Positions 35,852 through 46,093 of a stretch of 64,000 nucleotides of DNA are shown here, one piece after another. Numbering within the stretch: position 1 is the first letter of the stretch; every line of letters starts with the position of its first letter. The position numbers and the translations under genes are program-made. Source of the DNA: CAIWHR01 sp963724975 (GTDB taxonomy: Bacteria > Pseudomonadota > Gammaproteobacteria > Burkholderiales > Casimicrobiaceae); contig CAVRXB010000005.1 in assembly GCA_963724975.1 (NCBI GenBank), positions 310,001-374,000 on the forward strand, in the 5' to 3' direction. The notes below the pieces were generated by a model that was not told the origin of the DNA, searched no databases, and worked only from the letters and a program-made list of their open reading frames with translations.

Positions 35852-37000
35852 ATGCAGTTCACGCTGACGGCGACGTCGGGCCGCGCCCGTCGCGGCCGAC
35901 TCTCCCTCGCGCACGGCGACGTCGAAACACCGGTATTCATGCCGGTCGGCACGTACGGCACCGTGAAGGCGATGTCGCCACGCGAGCTCGAGGAGATCGG
36001 CGCGCAAATCGTCCTCGGCAATACGTATCACCTTTGGCTGCGCCCCGGTATCGATGTCATCGCCGCGCATGGCGGGCTGCATGGATTCATGGGCTGGCAG
36101 CGGCCGATTCTGACCGATTCCGGCGGCTTCCAGGTGTGGAGTCTCGGTGCGATGCGCAAGGTACGGGAGGAAGGCGTCACGTTCGCGTCGCCCGTCAACG
36201 GCGACAAGATGCTGCTGACGCCCGAAATCTCGATGCAGGTGCAGCACGCGCTCGATTCGGACATCGTCATGGTGTTCGACGAGTGCACGGCGCATCCATC
36301 GACTCGAGATGAGACGGCTCTATCGATGGAGCTGTCGTTGCGTTGGGCGCGCCGCTGCCGTACGCAATTCGATGCGCAGGAGACCCGCAATGCGCTCTTC
36401 GGCATCGTGCAGGGCGGGATGCACGAAGACTTGCGCGACGCCTCGCTCGACGGACTCAAGACGATCGGCTTCGACGGCTATGCGATCGGCGGCCTGTCGG
36501 TCGGTGAATCAAAGGAAGAGATGCTGCGCATGATGGATCATACTGCGCAGCGTCTGCCGGCCGCCCATCCACGCTACCTGATGGGCGTGGGCACGCCCGA
36601 GGATATCGTCGCGGGAGTCACGACCGGCATCGACATGTTCGATTGCGTGCTGCCGACGCGCAATGCGCGCAACGGGCACCTCTTCACGCGGTTCGGCGAC
36701 ATCCGCATCCGCAATGCCGTGCATCGCACCGATCTCCGGCCGCTCGATGGCACGTGTCCTTGCTATACCTGCCGTCATTTTTCGCGTGCCTACCTCCACC
36801 ACCTGCAACGCGTCAACGAAATCCTGGGCGCGCGACTCAACACGATTCACAACCTCCATTATTACCTCTCCCTCGCTTCCGGACTGCGCGCCGCCATCGA
36901 GGCCGATCGGCTGCCCGCGTTCGCCACCACCTTCGCCGCGGAGCGCGCATCCGGCCTTGGCGATCCTCCGGACCCAGGCCAGCGAGCGGCTGGAACCTGA
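35852..37000 (+). CDS. tgt: tRNA-guanine transglycosylase
   Basis: Tgt exchanges the wobble guanine of Asp, Asn, His and Tyr tRNAs for preQ1. The 382-residue product has the active-site Asp region in LTDSGGFQVWSL, FGIVQGGMHEDLR, and the nucleophile in IDMFDCVLPTRNARNG. The zinc site is C-x-C-x2-C in TCPCYTCRHF, with a His in YLHHLQRV. Length is normal. It follows queA at 26 bases and precedes yajC-secD-secF, a classic conserved order. Confidence 0.96.
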   Translation: MQFTLTATSGRARRGRLSLAHGDVETPVFMPVGTYGTVKAMSPRELEEIGAQIVLGNTYHLWLRPGIDVIAAHGGLHGFMGWQRPILTDSGGFQVWSLGAMRKVREEGVTFASPVNGDKMLLTPEISMQVQHALDSDIVMVFDECTAHPSTRDETALSMELSLRWARRCRTQFDAQETRNALFGIVQGGMHEDLRDASLDGLKTIGFDGYAIGGLSVGESKEEMLRMMDHTAQRLPAAHPRYLMGVGTPEDIVAGVTTGIDMFDCVLPTRNARNGHLFTRFGDIRIRNAVHRTDLRPLDGTCPCYTCRHFSRAYLHHLQRVNEILGARLNTIHNLHYYLSLASGLRAAIEADRLPAFATTFAAERASGLGDPPDPGQRAAGT

Positions 37001-37130
37001 AAGCGAGCTTGCATCGCGTGGTAAAATAACAGGCTTTTATTGGCAGACCCGGTTCGCAAACCCGGTCGGCAGCCCCGCCGGTAAAAGGCCCGTGGCGCGT
37101 TTGGCGCGCCCGAACAAGGAGGAACACCTC

Positions 37131-37472
37131 GTGCTGCTCGACTTCCTGATTTCCCCTGCGTATGCGCAGGCCGCCGCCCCTTCCGGGCTTTTTGGCAATG
37201 ATTTGGTTTCCTTCCTGCCGATGATCGCGATCTTCGTCGTCTTCTATTTCCTGCTGATTCGACCGCAGCAGAAGAAATCGAAGGAAACGCGCGCCATGCT
37301 CGCCGCGCTGCAGAAGGGCGATGAAGTGGTGACGGCTGGCGGAGTCGTCGGTCGTATCTCGAAGCTCGGCGAGCAATACGCGACGATCGAAATCGCGAAT
37401 GGCGTCGAGATGAACGTCCAGCGCGCCGCCGTCGCGCAGCTCCTGCCCAAGGGAACGATCAAGACGCTTTGA
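37131..37472 (+). CDS. yajC: Preprotein translocase accessory subunit YajC
   Basis: The GTG at 37131 is chosen because AAGGAGG lies ten bases before it; longer in-frame readings start inside tgt. The 113-residue product (VLLDFLISPAYAQAAAPSG) has one membrane helix (MIAIFVVFYFLLIRPQQKKS). The cytoplasmic domain is typical of YajC (LQKGDEVVTAGGVVGRI). YajC associates with SecDF in the Sec holotranslocon. The 130-base gap after tgt is the largest in this block and could hold a promoter. Confidence 0.93.
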   Translation: MLLDFLISPAYAQAAAPSGLFGNDLVSFLPMIAIFVVFYFLLIRPQQKKSKETRAMLAALQKGDEVVTAGGVVGRISKLGEQYATIEIANGVEMNVQRAAVAQLLPKGTIKTL

Positions 37473-37530
37473 TCGATCCGGTTCGGCATCTCTCCGGTCC
37501 AATCCCCTTTCAACGCCGAACGATTAACGG

Positions 37531-39399
37531 ATGAATCGCTACCCCCTCTGGAAATATGTGCTGATCGCTGTCGCGCTTGCCGTCGGCATCCTCTTCACGC
37601 TGCCCAACCTGTTCCCGGAAGTGCCGGCGGTGCAGATCTCGTCGTCGAAGGCAGCGACAAAAGTGGATGCTGCGTTGCTTGGCACCATCGAGGATTCGCT
37701 CAAGGCGGCGTCGATTCCGATCCGCGGCGCCGCGCTCGATGCAACCGGCATCAAGGTGCGGTTTTCCGATCCCGATACGCAATTGAAAGCGAAGGATGTG
37801 TTGCAGCGCAAGCTCGGCGAGGACTACATCGTCGCGCTCAACCTGCTGTCATCGTCCCCGCAATGGCTGGCGACGGTCGGCGCGCTTCCGATGTACCTCG
37901 GCCTCGATCTCCGCGGCGGCGTGCACTTCCTGCTGCAGGTGGACATGAAGGCGGCTCTCGACAAGGCGGCGGATCGCTACACTACCGACATCCGTTCACT
38001 GCTGCGAGAAAACAAGATCCAGTACGGCGGCGTGGGGCGCGAAGGCACCAACGTCGTGGTTCGCTTCAAGGACGAAGCCGAGCGCGTCAAGGCACGCACC
38101 CTGATCGAAAAAACCTACGGCGACCTCGCCTTGCAGGACGCCGGCGGCGGCACTGAATTGCGGCTCGTCGCCGGGCTCAAGCCGGAAGCGCAGAAACGTA
38201 TTCAGGATGGCGCCGTCGCGCAGAACATCACGATCCTGCGCAATCGCGTCAACGAGCTCGGGGTGGCCGAACCGATCGTCCAGCAGCAAGGCGCCGACCG
38301 GGTGATGGTGCAGCTCCCCGGCGTGCAGGACACCGCGCGCGCGAAGGACATTCTCGGCCGCACGGCCACGCTCGAAATCCGGATGGTCAACGACGATCCC
38401 GGCGCGCTCGAGTCAGCGCTCGCCGGACAAGTGCCGTTCGGCAGCGACCTCTTCACCGAGCGCAACGGCGGCAAGGTGCTGGTGCGCCGACAGGTCGTGC
38501 TGACCGGCGACCGCATCAACGACGCGCAATCGGGATTCGACCAGCGCAACAACGAGGCCGCCGTCCACGTCAACCTCGACGGCAGCGGCGCGCGCATTTT
38601 CAAGGAAGTGACGCGCGAGAACGTCGGCAAGCGAATGGCGATCGTGCTGGTCGAGAAAGGCAAGGCCGAGGTCATCACTGCGCCTGTGATCCGCGAGGAA
38701 ATCGGCGGCGGTCGCGTGCAGATAAGCGGCCGGATGAACACGCGCGAGGCCAATGACATCGCGCTCCTGATGCGCGCAGGTGCGCTGGCAGCGCCGATGG
38801 AAATTGTCGAGGAGCGCACCGTCGGTCCTTCGCTCGGCAAGGAGAACATCGACAAGGGATTCAACTCGGTGACCTACGGGTTCATCGTGCTCGCCATCTT
38901 CATGTGTGCGTATTACCATTTGATGGGCGTCATCTCGACCGTGGCGCTGTCGGTCAACCTGCTGCTGTTGATCGCCCTGCTGTCGATGCTGCAGGCAACG
39001 CTGACGCTGCCCGGCATCGCAGCCATCGCGCTCACACTCGGCATGGCGATCGACGCCAACGTGCTCATCAACGAGCGCATCCGCGAGGAATTGCGCTGGG
39101 GTGCGACGCCGCACGCGGCGCTGGCGGCCGGGTACGAGCGCGCGTGGAACACGATTCTCGACTCAAACGTCACCACGCTGATCGCCGGCATCGCCCTGCT
39201 CATCTTCGGCACCGGGCCCGTGCGCGGCTTCGCCGTGGTCCATTGCCTCGGCATCATGACGTCGATGTTCTCGGCCGTGTTCGTTTCGCGCGGCATCGTG
39301 AACCTGATATACGGCAACCGCAAGCACCTGACCAAGATCTCGATCGGCCAGGTGTGGCAGCCCCCCGCGGCATCCGGTGCGGCCGGCGTTGTGAAGTGA
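37531..39399 (+). CDS. secD: Protein translocase subunit SecD
   Basis: SecD with SecF uses the proton gradient to pull proteins across the inner membrane after SecA-driven translocation. The 622-residue product starts MNRYPLWKYVLIAVALAVG with a first membrane helix and LGLDLRGGVHFLLQVD near residue 125. A large periplasmic P1 domain follows. Five more helices come after NIDKGFNSVTYGFIVLAIF, including LTLGMAIDANVLINERIREEL. It starts 58 bases after yajC and is followed by secF. Confidence 0.96.
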   Translation: MNRYPLWKYVLIAVALAVGILFTLPNLFPEVPAVQISSSKAATKVDAALLGTIEDSLKAASIPIRGAALDATGIKVRFSDPDTQLKAKDVLQRKLGEDYIVALNLLSSSPQWLATVGALPMYLGLDLRGGVHFLLQVDMKAALDKAADRYTTDIRSLLRENKIQYGGVGREGTNVVVRFKDEAERVKARTLIEKTYGDLALQDAGGGTELRLVAGLKPEAQKRIQDGAVAQNITILRNRVNELGVAEPIVQQQGADRVMVQLPGVQDTARAKDILGRTATLEIRMVNDDPGALESALAGQVPFGSDLFTERNGGKVLVRRQVVLTGDRINDAQSGFDQRNNEAAVHVNLDGSGARIFKEVTRENVGKRMAIVLVEKGKAEVITAPVIREEIGGGRVQISGRMNTREANDIALLMRAGALAAPMEIVEERTVGPSLGKENIDKGFNSVTYGFIVLAIFMCAYYHLMGVISTVALSVNLLLLIALLSMLQATLTLPGIAAIALTLGMAIDANVLINERIREELRWGATPHAALAAGYERAWNTILDSNVTTLIAGIALLIFGTGPVRGFAVVHCLGIMTSMFSAVFVSRGIVNLIYGNRKHLTKISIGQVWQPPAASGAAGVVK

Positions 39400-39469
39400 C
39401 GGCCCAAAATACGCCCTGAATCCCTACCGAGCGCCCGGCATCTCCCGGGCATAGCGCGACAGGCCCTAC

Positions 39470-40480
39470 ATGGAATTCTTCCGCATCCAACGCGATATCC
39501 CGTTCATGCGGCACGCGCTCACGTTCAACGTGATCTCGGCCATCACGTTCGTGCTCGCCGTGGTTTTTCTCGCGACCCGCGGACTCAACCTCGGCGTCGA
39601 CTTCCGCGGCGGCACCGTGATCGAGGTGACCTACGATCATGCAGCAGATTTTCAGCGGATTCGCGACATCGTTGACCGCGACATTGCCGGCGAAGCTTCG
39701 GTGCAGTCATTCGGCACGTCGACGACCGCGCTGATCCGGTTGCCATTGAAGGACGACTATTCGAAATCGCCGATCAGCACGTGTCTTAACGAGAAGGCGG
39801 CGCAGAACGCCGCCGAAGTAAAATCCACGGGGTTCTCGGCCGCCAATCTGTCGAACTGCCTGATGGCTGCGCTTCAAGCCGACGATCCTACCGCGCGCCA
39901 GCAACGGGTCGAGTTCGTCGGACCGCAGGTCGGCAAGGAGCTCTTCGAGAACGGCGCCCTCGCGCTCCTGCTCGTTTCGTTCGGGATCATGGGCTATCTC
40001 GCCCTGCGCTTCGAATGGCGTTTCGCAGTCGCCGCGATCGTCGCCAACCTGCACGACATCATCATCATCCTCGGCTTCTTCGCCTTGTTCCAGTGGGAAT
40101 TCTCGCTGCCCGTGCTCGCGGCAATACTCGCCGTACTCGGCTATTCCGTTAACGAGTCGGTTGTGATCGCCGACCGGATTCGCGAAAACTTCCGCAAGAT
40201 GCGCAAGGCGACGGTGACGCACGTGATCGACAATGCGATTACCAGCACGATCTCGCGCACGATCATCACCCACGGCATGACGTTGATGATGGTACTTTCG
40301 ATCCTCTTCTTCGGCGGCGAGACGCTGCACTATTTTGCGCTCGCGCTGACCATCGGCATCTGTTTCGGCATCTATTCGTCGGTTCTGGTGATGGCGCCCA
40401 TCGTCATGTGGCTCGGCGTTTCGCGCGAAGACCTGATCAAGCCCGAGCGCAGCGTCGGTGGCGAAAAGATCCTGCCCTGA
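39470..40480 (+). CDS. secF: Protein translocase subunit SecF
   Basis: SecF is the partner of SecD. The 336-residue product shows ALTFNVISAITFVLAVVFL (first helix) and GLNLGVDFRGGTVIEV. A periplasmic segment precedes five helices with LGYSVNESVVIADRIRENFR and TISRTIITHGMTLMMVLSI. The ATG at 39470 lies 70 bases after the secD stop. All expected motifs are present. Confidence 0.96.
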   Translation: MEFFRIQRDIPFMRHALTFNVISAITFVLAVVFLATRGLNLGVDFRGGTVIEVTYDHAADFQRIRDIVDRDIAGEASVQSFGTSTTALIRLPLKDDYSKSPISTCLNEKAAQNAAEVKSTGFSAANLSNCLMAALQADDPTARQQRVEFVGPQVGKELFENGALALLLVSFGIMGYLALRFEWRFAVAAIVANLHDIIIILGFFALFQWEFSLPVLAAILAVLGYSVNESVVIADRIRENFRKMRKATVTHVIDNAITSTISRTIITHGMTLMMVLSILFFGGETLHYFALALTIGICFGIYSSVLVMAPIVMWLGVSREDLIKPERSVGGEKILP

Positions 40481-40525
40481 TCCAGCGACGGGGCGGAAGC
40501 TGAGCCCGTCGCACCCGGTGCGTCC

Positions 40526-41170
40526 ATGTTGACGACGCTCCTCTATTCGCTGTTCGCGCTCGACGAATCGGTCGCGGCGCTCGCGACGCAATACGGGCAC
40601 TGGATCTATGCGATCCTGTTTCTCGTCATCTTTGCCGAGACGGGGCTCGTCGTTTTTCCGTTCCTGCCGGGCGATTCGATCCTGTTCATCGCCGGAACCG
40701 TCGTCGCCACGGCAAATCTAAACGTTCATGTGCTCGTCGTCGTGCTGCTCGCCGCCGCGATTCTCGGCGACACGGTGAACTATTCCGTTGGGCACTACAT
40801 CGGCCCGAAGGTTTTCGAGCGGCCGGACTCGCGGTGGTTCCGCAAGCGGCATCTGCACCAAACACAGGCGTTTTACGACAAGTACGGCGGCGTCACGATC
40901 ATCATCGGCCGTTTCGTGCCTATCATCCGCACGTTCGCGCCGTTCCTGGCCGGAGTCGCCGGCATGAGCTATCGACGCTTTCTCGCGTTCAACGTGATCG
41001 GCGCAGTCGGCTGGATCACTTCGCTCGTCTATGCGGGCTATCTGTTCGGCAACATCCCGTGGGTCAAGCAGAATCTTTCGCTGATCGTCATAGCGATCGT
41101 GGTCGTGTCGGTGATACCCGCGGTCACGACGTATTTGCGCGAACGGCGGAGCCGCAAGCATCGGCGCTGA
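40526..41170 (+). CDS. DedA family membrane protein
   Basis: The 214-residue protein shows the DedA motifs FAETGLVVFPFLPGDSILF and GRFVPIIRTFAPFLAGVAGM, with about five membrane segments and a basic C terminus (RERRSRKHRR). DedA proteins are now known to act as lipid or lipid-carrier flippases (for example undecaprenyl phosphate recycling) and to support membrane-potential homeostasis. The precise substrate is unknown here. It is 45 bases downstream of secF and may share its transcript. It converges with purB. Confidence 0.9.
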   Translation: MLTTLLYSLFALDESVAALATQYGHWIYAILFLVIFAETGLVVFPFLPGDSILFIAGTVVATANLNVHVLVVVLLAAAILGDTVNYSVGHYIGPKVFERPDSRWFRKRHLHQTQAFYDKYGGVTIIIGRFVPIIRTFAPFLAGVAGMSYRRFLAFNVIGAVGWITSLVYAGYLFGNIPWVKQNLSLIVIAIVVVSVIPAVTTYLRERRSRKHRR

Positions 41171-41200
41171 AGCGCGCGCAACGCTTTTCTGGGATTCGCG

Positions 41201-42577
41201 TCAGACGCGCTTCGCGAGCGCCACCGCAATGCCCGTGTAACGCGCCGGAGTCAATGCCTTCAGCTGATCCTTGGCGTCCGGCGGCAGCGCAAGTCCGTCG
41301 ATGAACGCGTGCAGGCTCGCGCGCGTAATCCCCGACTTGCCGCGCGTCAGCGTTTTCAGCTGCTCGTATGGATTGGCGATGCCGTATCGCCGCATCACCG
41401 TCTGGATCGGCTCGGCCAGTACTTCCCAGCAGGCGTCGAGATCCGCGGCGATGCGCACGGCGTCGACTTCGAGTCTCCGCAGGCCCTGCTTCAGCGATAT
41501 CCATCCAAGCAGCGCATGACCGAGCGCCACGCCCATGTTTCGCAGCACCGTCGAATCGGTCAGGTCGCGCTGAAAACGGGAAACAGGAAGCTTCTCCGCC
41601 ATATGGCGCAGCAGCGCATTGGAAAGGCCGAGATTGCCTTCGGAATTCTCGAAGTCGATCGGATTGACCTTGTGCGGCATCGTCGACGATCCGACTTCAC
41701 GCTCATTCGTCTTCTGGCGGAAATATCCGAGCGCAATGTAGCCCCAGAGGTCGCGGTCGAGGTCGAGCAGGACCGTGTTCGCGCGCGCGACCGCATCGAA
41801 GAGCTCCGCGATCCAGTCGTGCGGTTCGATCTGCGTCGTGTAGGGATTGAATTCGAGTCCCAACCCGTGGACGACCTTCGCTGCCAGACGCTCCCAGTCG
41901 ACATCCGGATACGCGACCACATGCGCGTTGTAGTTGCCGACTGCGCCGTTCATCTTGCCTTTGATCGGCACATGGGCGATCGCAGCGATCTGCCGCTCGA
42001 CGCGCGCGAATACGTTCGCCATCTCCTTGCCGAGCGTAGTCGGCGTCGCGGCTTGCCCATGCGTGCGGCCGAGCATCGCGACGTCGGCGTGCGCATGCGC
42101 AAGCGTGCGCAACGCTGCCGCAATGTCCTCGAGCGCCGGGAGCAGAATGGCGCGCCTGGACTCGACCAGCATCAGTCCGTGCGCGAGGTTGTTGATGTCC
42201 TCCGACGTGCATGCGAAATGGATGAACTCGGAAACGCGCGCGATTTCAGGAACGTCGGCAAACCGCTCCTTCAACCAATACTCGATCGCCTTGACGTCGT
42301 GGTTGGTCGTTTGCTCGATTGCCTTCACGCGTTCGCCGTCGGCCGGCGAGAAGGACGCCGCAGCCGTATCGAGCGTTGCACGCGCCGCCGCGGAAAACGG
42401 TGCGACTTCGGCAACCTTCGGTTCTTCGGACAACGCGATGAGCCATGCGATCTCGATGCGAACGCGCGCGCGAATCAATCCGAATTCGGAGAAATGCTCA
42501 CGCAGCGCGGCGACTTTCGACGCGTAACGGCCGTCGAGCGGAGAAAGCGCGTTAAGTGCGGGATCGGCGGCGGGCAT
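41201..42577 (-). CDS. purB: Adenylosuccinate lyase
   Basis: PurB catalyses two fumarate-releasing steps of purine synthesis (SAICAR to AICAR, adenylosuccinate to AMP). The ATG at 42577 (MPAADPALNALSPLDGRYASKV) gives 458 residues, the E. coli-type short form. The superfamily signature is GSSTMPHKVNPIDFEN, with the catalytic Ser loop. LGRTHGQAATPTTLGKE and EFIHFACTSEDINNLAH are also present. It diverges from the GST gene across a 186-base region with promoter signals. Confidence 0.96.
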   Translation of the reverse strand: MPAADPALNALSPLDGRYASKVAALREHFSEFGLIRARVRIEIAWLIALSEEPKVAEVAPFSAAARATLDTAAASFSPADGERVKAIEQTTNHDVKAIEYWLKERFADVPEIARVSEFIHFACTSEDINNLAHGLMLVESRRAILLPALEDIAAALRTLAHAHADVAMLGRTHGQAATPTTLGKEMANVFARVERQIAAIAHVPIKGKMNGAVGNYNAHVVAYPDVDWERLAAKVVHGLGLEFNPYTTQIEPHDWIAELFDAVARANTVLLDLDRDLWGYIALGYFRQKTNEREVGSSTMPHKVNPIDFENSEGNLGLSNALLRHMAEKLPVSRFQRDLTDSTVLRNMGVALGHALLGWISLKQGLRRLEVDAVRIAADLDACWEVLAEPIQTVMRRYGIANPYEQLKTLTRGKSGITRASLHAFIDGLALPPDAKDQLKALTPARYTGIAVALAKRV

Positions 42578-42625
42578 CGGGCGTGGCGCTCGCGACAGGC
42601 GTCCGGTGGGACAGCGTGAATTGTA

Positions 42626-42635
42626 ACACGCGTGT
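42626..42635. promoter_or_regulatory. Perfect 10-base palindrome upstream of purB
   Basis: ACACGCGTGT is perfectly symmetric, with nearby AACAC / GTGTT extension. It lies about 50 bases upstream of the purB ATG. It could be an operator for purB, but it does not match the E. coli PurR site (ACGCAAACGTTTGCGT). Weak evidence, position only. Confidence 0.3.
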
Positions 42636-42691
42636 GTTGGCACTCTGCTCGCCTCGCGCGGCGCGTGTCGAGGCGAAATGCAGAACACCGA

Positions 42692-42700
42692 TGCTATAAT
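42692..42700 (+). promoter_or_regulatory. Extended -10 promoter for the GST gene
   Basis: TGCTATAAT is a full extended -10 element (TGn plus perfect TATAAT at 42695-42700). No good -35 hexamer is present at 16-18 bases, as often seen with extended -10 promoters. It lies 64 bases upstream of the GTG start of the GST gene. Confidence 0.6.
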
Positions 42701-42763
42701 TCGAGCCTCAATTTGCCCATTGAGCACGAACAAAGCAATCGGCCCGAGCAGTCATTTGAGACC

Positions 42764-43363
42764 GTGCTGAAACTGATCGCGACGCTCACAAGCCCTTACG
42801 CGCGCAAGGTGCGCATTGCGCTCGCGGATAAGAAGATCGAGTACGCGCTAGAGCTCGATCTGACCCGTGTCGCCGATTTGAATCCGTTGGGGAAGATCCC
42901 CGTCCTGGTGCTGGATGATGGCACCCGGCTCTTCGATTCGCGTGTGATCGTCGAATACCTCGACACGGTGAGCCCAGTCAGCCGCCTGATTCCGGAGCCA
43001 TCGCGGCAGCGTATCGGAGTCAAGCGATGGGAGGCCCTCGCCGATGGTGTCTGTGACGCCGCGGTCGCCATCAATGCCGAGCGCAAACGGCCGGCACGCC
43101 AGCAGAGCAAGGACTGGATGGATCGCCAGCACGAAAAGGTCGGACGCGGGCTGTCGGAAATGGCACGCGAATTGGAAGATCGTCCGTGGTGCAACGGCGA
43201 AGGCTATTCTCTCGCCGACATCGCCGCCGGATGCGCGCTGGGTTATCTCGATCTGCGCTTCCTGGAGATCGACTGGCGCCGTGCCCACCCCAATCTCGCC
43301 AGGCACGTCGAAAAACTTGCGCAAAGGCAGTCCTTCGCGGACACGGTCCCGCCCGCGCAATGA
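42764..43363 (+). CDS. Glutathione S-transferase family protein
   Basis: The 199-residue product starts at GTG 42764 (VLKLIATLTSPYARKVRIALADKK), the typical thioredoxin-fold opening, with no room for an earlier in-frame start that fits the family. GKIPVLVLDDGTRLFDSRVIVEYLD is the glutathione-binding block with cis-Pro and the SRVI equivalent of the SxAI motif. A helical C-terminal domain follows. The pair Ser-Pro-Tyr at residues 9-11 could supply the catalytic residue. The substrate is unknown; detoxification or a stringent-starvation-like role are both possible. Confidence 0.9.
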   Translation: MLKLIATLTSPYARKVRIALADKKIEYALELDLTRVADLNPLGKIPVLVLDDGTRLFDSRVIVEYLDTVSPVSRLIPEPSRQRIGVKRWEALADGVCDAAVAINAERKRPARQQSKDWMDRQHEKVGRGLSEMARELEDRPWCNGEGYSLADIAAGCALGYLDLRFLEIDWRRAHPNLARHVEKLAQRQSFADTVPPAQ

Positions 43364-43468
43364 AGATCTGTCTCGCGCTCCAATCGGCGCGCGCGTAGGA
43401 TTCGGTGCGCGCGCCTGCGGTGCGGGGCGAGCAATCTTCAGCCCCCGCCACGAAGGTAACACTTGTTC

Positions 43469-45388
43469 ATGCCGCCGGTCCCCGCTCCTGCAGTATTCGC
43501 AAGCCTGAAGCAGGCACTGACGCCGCACGCGCCCTTTGCGACGATGGACGAGCAGGACGTCGACCGCCTCCTGCGCGCATCGCGACTCAAATATTTTGCA
43601 ACCGGTGAAACGGTTATAACACCATCGACGGAGCGCCCCGCTCATTGCTACGTCATCCGGCAGGGCGCAATCCGTGGTGAGCGTCCGGGCGCCCATGGCG
43701 AGGTGAACGCGTTGTGGGAACTCGGCAGCCGGCGAGATGTTCCCGTTATCGGCACTGCTTGCGCGGCGGGGCGTGACCAGCGTCTACCGTGCGACGAAAG
43801 ATACGTTCTGTCTTGCGTTTCCCGGCCTCTGTATTCGACGACCTCATTGTAAAGTCCGCGATCTTTGCCGACTTCTGCACGCGACGCCTTTCGTTCCTGC
43901 TCGATCTATCGCGCGCCCGGCTGCAGGCCGAGTACGCTGCGGCGATCACCGAGCAGCGCGGACTGGCTACGCCTCTGGCGTCGCTGCCGCGCAGGGCGCC
44001 CATCGTGTGCGACTCCGAAACTCCGTTGAAGGATGCTTTGACGACGATGCAGGCGGAAAACATCGGTTCGCTTCCTGTCGTCGATGCCGAAGGTAGACTC
44101 AATCGGAATCTTCACTCGCCAGGATGTCATCGAGCGCGTCGTGCTCGCGCAACGGCCGCTTACCGTTCCAATCCGCGAGGTCATGAGCACGCCGGCGATC
44201 ACGCTGCCGGCGACCGCAACGGCGGGCGACGCGGCGATCGTCATGGCCGGCAGCGGAATACGACACGTCGTCATGCAGGGCAGCGACGGCAGCGTGGCCG
44301 GTGTCGTGTCCGAGCGCGATCTGTTCATTCTGCAACGACTGTCGGTACACGAACTCGCGTCGACGCTGCGTCGCGCGCCCGACATCGGGACATTGGTGCA
44401 GTGCGCAGCGGACATTCGCGCACTGTCGCATGCGCTGGTCGCGCAAGGCGTGTCGGCCGGACAGTTGACGCGGATGATCTCGAGCCTCAACGATCGTCTC
44501 GCGATACGCATCCTCGAGCTCGCGATGCCCGTAATTCGACCTCTCCGGCCTCGTATTGAGCTGGCTCGGCATGGGCTCCGAGGGTCGGCTCGAGCAGACG
44601 ATCGCCACCGATCAGGATAACGGGCTCATCTTCGCCGGCGACGATGGCGGAATCGCCCCCGATGCGGTCCGGGAGCGCCTGCTTCCGTTCGCGCGTCATG
44701 TCAATGAAGCGCTCGACCGCTGCGGCTATCCGCTCTGCAAGGGTGGCGTCATGGCGATGAACCCGCGATGGTGCGCGAGTCTCGACGAGTGGAAACGCAC
44801 GTTTGCGATCTGGATCGACCGGGGTGATCCGGGAAGCCTTCTGGCCGCCAGCATCTTCTTCGACTTTCGGACGATATGGGGCGACGAAACGCCCGCGAAA
44901 GAGCTTCGTGCCGATATCACCCGCCGTGCGCTCGCCAACCCGCGCTTTCTGAAACAGATGGCCGATAACGCCCTCCGCAACCGCCCGCCGCTGAGCTGGT
45001 TCGGAGAGCTGCAGGCGGCGGAGGTCTCCGGCGTCGAGGGGATCGACCTCAAACTGAGCGGCAGTGTCCCGTTCGTCGACGCGGCACGCATTTTTGCGCT
45101 TGCGACGGCGTGTCGGCCACTGGCACCGTCGAACGCCTGCAGCGGGCGGGCGCGCTCATGGGTATCGGAGAGGACGAAATTCGCAGCGCCTGCGATGCAT
45201 TCGAGTACGTGCAGCTCCTGCGCTTGCGCGCGCAGCACCGGCACGTTGCTTCCAACACGAAGGGGCGCGATAACCCGAATATCGTGCCACTCGCGTACCT
45301 CACCGAGCTCGATCGACGAATCCTGACGGAAGCAATGCGCGAGATTCGAAGGTTGCAGGAACGCCTCGAAGTCGACTATCCCGGATGA
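43469..45388 (+). pseudogene. DUF294 nucleotidyltransferase with cNMP and CBS domains, five frameshifts
   Basis: The gene is readable end to end only by changing frame five times: near 43730, 43820, 44101, 44538 and 45107. Restored, it gives about 638 residues. The parts are a cyclic-nucleotide-binding-like domain (LKYFATGETVI, GEMFPLSALLARRGV), a CBS pair (ENIGSLPVVDAEGRL, PIREVMSTPAITLPA, HVVMQGSDGSVAGVVSERD), and the DUF294 nucleotidyltransferase (WLGMGSEGRLEQTIATDQDN). A substrate-binding C-terminal domain follows. Four shifts are one-base gains and one is a one-base loss, mostly in runs of two or three equal bases. No internal nonsense or obvious missense decay is seen, so sequence error is likelier than true inactivation. 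Such proteins often neighbour this type of symporter and probably regulate it. Confidence 0.8.
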
Positions 45389-46067
45389 AGCGCGGCCTTC
45401 AGATTTTGCGCGGATGGTTTGGCTGGACAGCGGGCGAGGAGGCTATGGCGGCCTCCAATGGTCGCATGGTCATCGTCGACACGGAGACTTCGGGGCTCGA
45501 TCCGAAGCAGGACCGGTTGCTCGCGATCGGGGGAATCGCAGTCGATGACGACGGTATCAGGCTGAACGACAGTTTCGAGATCGTGCTGCAAGGCCCTCCA
45601 GCCGGAGATGCGGAAAACATTATCGTGCACGGACTCGGACATGAGGCACAGGCCGCGGGGACGCCGGCACCCGCTGCCTTGGCCGCGTTTCGCGAATGGG
45701 CCGCCGACGCGCCGCGTGCCGGGTTCCACGCCGATTTCGATCGCGCGGTCATTGAACAACGCGCACCGGCGCGCAGGCATGTCGATCAGCGAGGCGCCGT
45801 GGCTCGACATCGCTCCGCTCGCTGCGGCTCTCGCGCCGGAAGTCTCAGCGCGAGCCGCACAAGAGTCTCGACGACTGGCTCTCCGTGTTTGGCATCGAAT
45901 GCACATCGCGGCACAACGCGGCCGCCGACGCGCTGGCGACGGCGGAGCTGCTGTTGCGCCTGCGCGCCCTCGCAGCACGACAGGGTCAGGTGGGATTCGA
46001 CGCACCTGGTGCGCACTCGCGCGCGCGCGGAAATGGTTGGGGGCACCCCGATAGCCGTAGCGTGTAA
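45385..46067 (+). pseudogene. DnaQ-like 3'-5' exonuclease, two frameshifts
   Basis: A DEDDh exonuclease related to the DNA polymerase III epsilon subunit. ExoI is in IVDTETSGLDPKQDRLLAIGG and ExoII in AGFHADFDRAVI. ExoIII, with the catalytic His, is in SRHNAAADALATAELLLRL. The frame changes near 45766 (an extra C in CC) and near 45855 (one extra base), after which 226 residues are restored. The ATG overlaps the stop of the DUF294 gene as ATGA, so the two are translationally coupled. The same pair of genes beside the symporter is a recurring arrangement; the exonuclease substrate there is unknown. Confidence 0.78.
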
Positions 46068-46093
46068 CGCACACGCGCCCGAGCCGAAACCTG

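Noticed and set aside
41309..42619. 436-codon plus-strand frame over purB
   Set aside because: Antisense shadow of a well-conserved gene, no ribosome binding site or motifs.
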